DNA from: JBAZOY01 sp041648505
Lineage (GTDB): Bacteria > Desulfobacterota > Syntrophia > Syntrophales > CG2-30-49-12
Assembly (NCBI GenBank): GCA_041648505.1
Contig: JBAZOY010000082.1
Coordinates: 1 to 8,825, forward strand
Direction of reading: 5' to 3'
DNA length: 8,825 nt
Shown: positions 4,586 through 8,825 of the stretch, in pieces
How the letters are laid out: every line of letters begins with the position of its first letter
Numbering within the stretch: position 1 is the first letter of the stretch
Notes under the pieces: generated by a model
Database searches by the model: none
What the model saw: only the letters and a program-made list of their open reading frames with translations
What the model was told of the DNA's origin: nothing
Translations under genes and position numbers: made by a program

Positions 4586-7183
4586 ATGGAACAGTACATT
4601 CATAAACAAGTAAAAGCCATTGTTTTTGGAGTTCTTAGCCCAAAAATGATTGTCAAAATGGCAAGTGCAAAGATTGTTACACCAGAATTATACGACAAAG
4701 AAGGGTATCCTGTTGACGGCGGACTTATGGATGTTCGTTTAGGCGTTATTGATCCAGGGCTTAACTGTAAAACCTGCGGTTCAAAACTCAAAGAATGTAT
4801 TGGTCATTTTGGGTTCATAGAACTTGCACGACCTATTCTTCATATTAAATTTGTCGACATCATTGTTACGTTGTTGAAATGTACATGCAGAGATTGTGGA
4901 AAAATACTTATTCCAAAACAAAAAATGGATGTTGCACTCCAGCAGCTTGTTGTTGCAGAAGAAGAAGCAGGATTAGCTGGTAGACGAGAACAGATTCGTG
5001 AAATCATCGCTTCATTGAAGACTATCAATAAATGTCCTCACTGTAAAGCAAAACAATTCAAGATCACTCTTGAAAAACCTTCTACTGTTATTGAAAATGA
5101 AAAACGATTGACATCTATTGAAATTCGTGCCCGCATGGAAAAAATTTCAGATGAGGATTGTGCTGTCTTTGGTATTAACCCTTTATTTATGCGACCAGAA
5201 TGGGCAGTTTTGACTGTTCTTCCAATTCCACCAGTTACTATGCGACCAAGTATCACATTGGAAAGTGGTGAACGAAGCGAAGACGATCTTACTCATAAAT
5301 TAGGAGATATTGTGAGAATTAATCAGAGATTATTTGAAAACATTAATGCAGGTGCGCCTGAAATTATTGTTGAAGATTTGTGGGATCTTTTACAGTATCA
5401 CATTACAACATTCTTTGACAATGAAGTTGCACAGCTACCGCCAGCACGACATCGTTCCGGTCAGCCATTGAAAACACTCACGTCTCGAATCAAAAGCAAA
5501 GAAGGTCGTATTAGGCATAATCTTGCAGGAAAAAGAACAAATTTTTGTGCTCGAACAGTTATTAGTCCAGACCCAATGATTGGACTCCATGAAGTTGGTG
5601 TTCCATTTGTTGTTGCAATGAAGCTCACTGTTCCTGAAGTTGTTCAGACATGGAATATGGAATACTTGAAAAAGTTTGTTCAACGAGGACCAAAAGAGTA
5701 TCCAGGAGCAAATTATATTGTCAGGCCAGACGGCAGACGAAAAAAGATCACAGATGAAATGAAAGAACAATTGTTGGAAGAATTGCAGCCAGGATATTAT
5801 GTTGAACGTCACTTACTTGATGGTGATGTTGCAATTTTCAATAGACAGCCATCTCTTCACAGAATGAGCATGATGTGTCATCGTGTGCGTGTGTTGCCAA
5901 ACAAAACATTTCGATTAAATCCAGCGGTGTGTGTTCCCTACAACGCAGACTTTGATGGTGACGAAATGAACCTGCACATTCCTCAGACAGAAGAAGCACG
6001 TGCAGAAGCAGAAATTCTCATGCAGGTGAGTACACAACTGCTTTCTCCGCGATATGGTTTAAGCATTATTGGTTGTGTTCAGGATGCAATCTCAGGTAAT
6101 TATATGCTGACAAAATACATGAAAATGACTCGAGAAGAAGCAGTTGAGCTTTTGATCTCAGCACGTATTCTTGAAGTAGGCAGACTGCCAAAAAAAGAAA
6201 CAGTCACAGGCAAAGAAATCTTCAGTGTTATTCTGCCGGCAGACTTTAACTTTGAGGGTCGTACAAGAGTATACACTGGCGATGAGAAAAAAGATAAAAT
6301 TAATGATGCAGTTGTTATTATTAAAGGTGGTAAGCTTTTATCAGGTGTTATGGATAAAGCAAATCTTGGAGAAGGTTCTGGACTTATGCTGAAAAATCTC
6401 CACCAGCAGTATGGCGCAGAGCAAACACTTGAACTCCTTGGAAAAATGTTCAGATTGGGTATTGAATCTTTATTGAAATTTGGATTCTCAACTGTTATTT
6501 CAGATACAGATCTTCCTGATGAATCTAGAAGGAAGATACAGGAGATCCTCGACGGTGCATATGTAATTGTTGATGAATTCATCGATACATATAGGCAGGG
6601 AAAACTTGATGCATTTCCTGGAAGAACAGTTGAAGAAACTCTTGAATTAAAAATTCTTGAACGACTCAATAATGCACGAAACGAAACAGGAAGTATTGTA
6701 TCGCAAAATGCAGATCTTGGAAGCCACACTGCAATCATGACTTTGTGCGGTTCCCGAGGAAATGCATTGAACCTTGCTCAAATGGCTGCTTGTGTTGGTC
6801 AGCAAGCTATGCGAGGAAAACGAATCCAGAAAGGGTATCGTGGCAGAACACTTTCCTGCTTCCAGCGAGGAGATCTTTCTCCAAATGCTCGAGGATTTAT
6901 TAGATCAAGCTTTAAATCTGGCATGAGTCCAGCTGAGTTTTTCTTCGGCGCAATGACGGGACGAGATTCACTTATGGATACTGCTCTTCGAACACCAAAA
7001 TCAGGATATTTATACAGACGACTTGCAAATGCATTGCAGGACATGCGTGTTGCTTATGATGGCAGTGTTCGAGATGCAAATGGTATGATTGTTCAATTCA
7101 AATATGGGGATGACGGTATTGATGTTTCCAAGAGTGAAAAAGGAAAGCTCAATGTTCATCGGCTTATTGCAAAAATAGAATGA
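4586..7183 (+). CDS. rpoA1: DNA-directed RNA polymerase subunit A' (N-terminal part of the largest subunit)
   Basis: The product has 865 residues from ATG 4586, chosen because AGGTGA (4575-4580) lies 5 bases upstream; the in-frame GTG at 4577 lies within that site. A' holds the clamp head and core, the active centre, pore and bridge helix. Seen in order: zinc site C61-x2-C64-x6-C71-x2-H74; second zinc site C101-x2-C104 with C150-x2-C153; KRTNFCARTVISPDP (R323); FNRQPSLHR from 418; the catalytic NADFDGD at 453-459, whose three aspartates bind the catalytic Mg; SQNADLGSH and GSRGNALN in the pore/funnel; and the bridge-helix region FFFGAMTGRDSLMDTALRT from 785. In most relatives the last reads FFHAM.GREGL.DTA.(R/K)T. 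The stop overlaps an ATG of the next frame (ATGA, 7180-7183). Confidence 0.98.
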   Translation: MEQYIHKQVKAIVFGVLSPKMIVKMASAKIVTPELYDKEGYPVDGGLMDVRLGVIDPGLNCKTCGSKLKECIGHFGFIELARPILHIKFVDIIVTLLKCTCRDCGKILIPKQKMDVALQQLVVAEEEAGLAGRREQIREIIASLKTINKCPHCKAKQFKITLEKPSTVIENEKRLTSIEIRARMEKISDEDCAVFGINPLFMRPEWAVLTVLPIPPVTMRPSITLESGERSEDDLTHKLGDIVRINQRLFENINAGAPEIIVEDLWDLLQYHITTFFDNEVAQLPPARHRSGQPLKTLTSRIKSKEGRIRHNLAGKRTNFCARTVISPDPMIGLHEVGVPFVVAMKLTVPEVVQTWNMEYLKKFVQRGPKEYPGANYIVRPDGRRKKITDEMKEQLLEELQPGYYVERHLLDGDVAIFNRQPSLHRMSMMCHRVRVLPNKTFRLNPAVCVPYNADFDGDEMNLHIPQTEEARAEAEILMQVSTQLLSPRYGLSIIGCVQDAISGNYMLTKYMKMTREEAVELLISARILEVGRLPKKETVTGKEIFSVILPADFNFEGRTRVYTGDEKKDKINDAVVIIKGGKLLSGVMDKANLGEGSGLMLKNLHQQYGAEQTLELLGKMFRLGIESLLKFGFSTVISDTDLPDESRRKIQEILDGAYVIVDEFIDTYRQGKLDAFPGRTVEETLELKILERLNNARNETGSIVSQNADLGSHTAIMTLCGSRGNALNLAQMAACVGQQAMRGKRIQKGYRGRTLSCFQRGDLSPNARGFIRSSFKSGMSPAEFFFGAMTGRDSLMDTALRTPKSGYLYRRLANALQDMRVAYDGSVRDANGMIVQFKYGDDGIDVSKSEKGKLNVHRLIAKIE

Positions 7184-7187
7184 GGGA
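7182..7187 (+). promoter_or_regulatory. ribosome binding site deciding the rpoA2 start
   Basis: GAGGGA lies 7 bases before ATG 7195. An in-frame ATG at 7180 overlaps the rpoA1 stop and has no Shine-Dalgarno sequence, so 7195 is preferred. Confidence 0.55.
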
Positions 7188-7194
7188 ATGCACC

Positions 7195-8328
7195 ATGGAA
7201 GAACCATATAATGAATATAAGGATTTGTTATCCGTATCAATCTTACAGGATATTATAAATCAAACAAAAGGCTTTACTAAAACAAAGACAAAAAAGATTC
7301 TTGACCTTGCAGTTGAGGAATACAATGCTATGCAGGTTGAAGCAGGAGAATGCGTTGGTATTGTCAGCGCAGAATCAATCGGCGAGCCAGGGACACAGAT
7401 GACTCTGAATACATTTCACTTCGCCGGCGTTTCTGAAATGAACGTTACAACAGGTCTTCCTCGTATCATTGAAGTTCTTGATGGTTCTCAGTCATTAAGT
7501 ACACCAATGATGGAAATCTACCTTCAGGAACCATATAAAAGCGGCACAGACCTAAAAAAAGCAGCACAGCTTATCAAAGAAACAACATTGCAGGACATTG
7601 CATCTGAATTTTTGATTAATATTCCAGATACATTCATTGAAGTAAAACTTGATACTGCAAAGATGGGGCCAATTTTCTTGAATGCTGACAAAGTGCACAA
7701 GCTTCTTGATGTTTCTTTGAAAGGAGTCGGTGTTAAATTAAAAGAAGATTCTCTGCTCATCAAGCCAAAAGGCAAGGATGTGTCTGTTAATGAATTGTAC
7801 AAACTCAAAGAAAAAGCAAAATCTGTTTATATTGCTGGAGTCAAAGGCATTAAACAGGTTCTTCCAGTCAAACGAGGAAATGAATTCATCATTGTCACTG
7901 CAGGCAGCAACTTGAAATCAGTCTTTGAAATGGAATTTGTTGATGGAACACAAACTGTCAGCAATGACATTTTTGAAATTTATGATGTCCTTGGCATTGA
8001 AGCAGCTCGAGAAGCAGTTGTTCGCGAAGTTTTCAAGATTATTACAGAACAAGGGTTGAATGTTGATGTGAGACATCTCATGCTTGTTGCAGATTCCATG
8101 TGTGTCACAGGAAAACTCAGAGGAATTACTCGATATGGTATTATCAGCCAAAAATCCAGTGTTCTTGCAAAAGCATCATTTGAAACACCTATTCGACATA
8201 TCATCAATGCAGCACTTGTTGGAGAAAAAGATGACCTCAACAGTGTTGTGGAGAATGTCATGATTAATCAGCCTGTACCTGTTGGTACGGGATTGTTGCG
8301 TCTTGTTACAAAAGACGTAAAAAAGTGA
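7195..8328 (+). CDS. rpoA2: DNA-directed RNA polymerase subunit A'' (C-terminal part of the largest subunit)
   Basis: The product has 377 residues from ATG 7195, close to usual for A''. It provides the trigger loop, jaw and the C-terminal part of the clamp. VGIVSAESIGEPGTQM leads into the trigger loop TLNTFHFAGVSE (70-81), with H75 in the position of the histidine that contacts the incoming NTP. TGLPRIIEVLDG and STPMMEIYL follow. The C-terminal block DVRHLMLVADSM, then GKLRGITRYG, SSVLAKASFE and VPVGTG is typical of the subunit. Most archaeal trigger loops read TMRTFH or TLRTFH; this one has asparagine (N72) as in eukaryotic Pol II. The gene starts 11 bases after the rpoA1 stop and is followed 10 bases later by rpl30e, so all are one transcript. 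Confidence 0.97.
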   Translation: MEEPYNEYKDLLSVSILQDIINQTKGFTKTKTKKILDLAVEEYNAMQVEAGECVGIVSAESIGEPGTQMTLNTFHFAGVSEMNVTTGLPRIIEVLDGSQSLSTPMMEIYLQEPYKSGTDLKKAAQLIKETTLQDIASEFLINIPDTFIEVKLDTAKMGPIFLNADKVHKLLDVSLKGVGVKLKEDSLLIKPKGKDVSVNELYKLKEKAKSVYIAGVKGIKQVLPVKRGNEFIIVTAGSNLKSVFEMEFVDGTQTVSNDIFEIYDVLGIEAAREAVVREVFKIITEQGLNVDVRHLMLVADSMCVTGKLRGITRYGIISQKSSVLAKASFETPIRHIINAALVGEKDDLNSVVENVMINQPVPVGTGLLRLVTKDVKK

Positions 8329-8334
8329 GGAGAT
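8327..8334 (+). promoter_or_regulatory. ribosome binding site of rpl30e
   Basis: GAGGAGAT overlaps the rpoA2 stop codon and sits 4 bases before ATG 8339. It is the strongest Shine-Dalgarno sequence in the window, in keeping with higher demand for a ribosomal protein than for polymerase subunits. Confidence 0.7.
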
Positions 8335-8338
8335 TGCA

Positions 8339-8614
8339 ATGGCAGACAAAGAAATAAGTATTGAAGAATTAAAACGATTGATTAAATCAGATAAAGCTGT
8401 TCTTGGAACAGAGCGAACACTCAAGCTTCTTAAGGCAGGAACTGCAGAGCAGGTTTTTCTTTCCAGTAATTGCCCCGAAGATATTAAGAAGGATATTGAA
8501 TATTACGCTAAACTTGCAGGAACTTCTCTAGTTTACCTGAAATATCCTAATGATGAAGTAGGTATTCTATGTAAAAAACCATACCCTGTTTCAGTTTTGA
8601 GTATTAACCAATAA
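8339..8614 (+). CDS. rpl30e: large-subunit ribosomal protein eL30 (L30e)
   Basis: The product has 91 residues and is of the L7Ae/L30e RNA-binding family. The segment KAVLGTERTLKLLKAG (19-34) corresponds to the glycine loop and helix that grip a kink-turn RNA in L30e (relatives read VVLG.N.T...K.G). CPEDIKKDIEYYAKLAGT (45-62) is the typical central helix, and VGILCKKPYPVSVLSI (74-89) the C-terminal strand. Its place between rpoA2 and nusA is the conserved archaeal arrangement, which separates it from other L7Ae-like proteins. The canonical asparagine in the LG.N.T loop is replaced (LGTERT), so RNA contacts there may differ slightly. Confidence 0.92.
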   Translation: MADKEISIEELKRLIKSDKAVLGTERTLKLLKAGTAEQVFLSSNCPEDIKKDIEYYAKLAGTSLVYLKYPNDEVGILCKKPYPVSVLSINQ

Positions 8615-8616
8615 CA

Positions 8617-8825
8617 ATGACAAAAATCCTGTACACTCAAGAACTTATGGGTACTATGGCTCTTTTTGACAGGATTACACATGTTCAGCTGAAGGATTGC
8701 TTTGAAGATAGCAATCATCTCTTGACCTTTGTTGTCAATTATGAAGATCTTGGCAAAGCTGTGGGCAAAAAAGCATTATTTGTCAAAAGACTTGAAGAAC
8801 TTTTCAAGCGAAAAATCAAGATTGT
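8617..8825 (+). CDS. nusA: NusA-like KH-domain transcription factor, N-terminal part (runs off the right edge)
   Basis: Only the first 69 codons are present; the frame is open to the end of the window. The pattern of an N-terminal helix (TQELMGTMALFDRIT), a short strand, FVVNYEDLGKAVGK (38-51) and KRLEELFKRKIKIV matches the first KH domain of archaeal NusA-like proteins, which are about 140-150 residues and lack the bacterial N-terminal polymerase-binding domain. The KH loop, GK.G in most relatives, reads GKKA at 50-53. The ATG is two bases after the rpl30e stop, and no Shine-Dalgarno sequence is visible, so translation probably depends on ribosomes finishing rpl30e. Gene order rpoA2-rpl30e-nusA supports the call. 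Confidence 0.88.
   Translation, partial: MTKILYTQELMGTMALFDRITHVQLKDCFEDSNHLLTFVVNYEDLGKAVGKKALFVKRLEELFKRKIKI

Noticed and set aside
6100..6738. Long minus-strand ORF (212 codons) inside rpoA1
   Set aside because: It lies wholly opposite a highly conserved polymerase gene and shows no recognisable domain. It is a shadow of the codon pattern on the other strand.

Overview
The window is an AT-rich piece of an archaeal chromosome. It carries the conserved archaeal RNA polymerase large-subunit operon, rpoH-rpoB2-rpoB1-rpoA1-rpoA2-rpl30e-nusA, all on the + strand. Archaeal origin rests on four observations: polymerase subunits split into B''/B' and A'/A'', an Rpb5-like RpoH, Shine-Dalgarno sites of the GGTGA type, and tRNA genes without encoded CCA that have small introns after position 37. 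Compact genes, unusual substitutions in otherwise fixed polymerase motifs and very short tRNA introns make me think of a DPANN lineage (Woesearchaeota/Pacearchaeota-like). That placement is inference only.

Layout. 1-148 is the C-terminal end of a PLP-dependent, cysteine-synthase-like enzyme, followed by T-tracts that probably end its transcript. 149-337 is intergenic, with two small hairpins and TATA-like sequences. 338-433 is tRNA-Asp(GTC) with a 23-nt intron. 434-787 is an array of repeats, each ending in a copy of the tRNA-Asp 3' end. 825-914 is tRNA-Lys(TTT) with a 15-nt intron. 915-1010 is one more repeat of the same family, now ending in a copy of the tRNA-Lys 3' end. 1037-8614 holds rpoH through rpl30e, tightly packed with overlaps or gaps of only a few bases, and the first 69 codons of nusA run off the right edge.

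How the genes work together. RpoB2+RpoB1 form the second-largest polymerase subunit and RpoA1+RpoA2 the largest. RpoA1 supplies the catalytic Mg-binding NADFDGD motif and RpoA2 the trigger loop. RpoH is a small assembly subunit. L30e (ribosome) and NusA-like (KH, transcription) follow in the order usual for archaea, where rps12, rps7 and elongation factor genes normally come next.

The most unusual part is the repeat system next to the tRNAs. Each unit starts with an antisense copy of the T-arm of its own neighbouring tRNA, continues with two hairpins of conserved shape, and ends with a sense copy of that tRNA's T-arm and 3' acceptor strand. Each unit can fold into a three-way junction. The outer stem differs between the Asp and Lys loci in step with the tRNA sequence, and a diverged fourth copy keeps both inner hairpins with different stem sequence. 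I do not recognise this as a described element.
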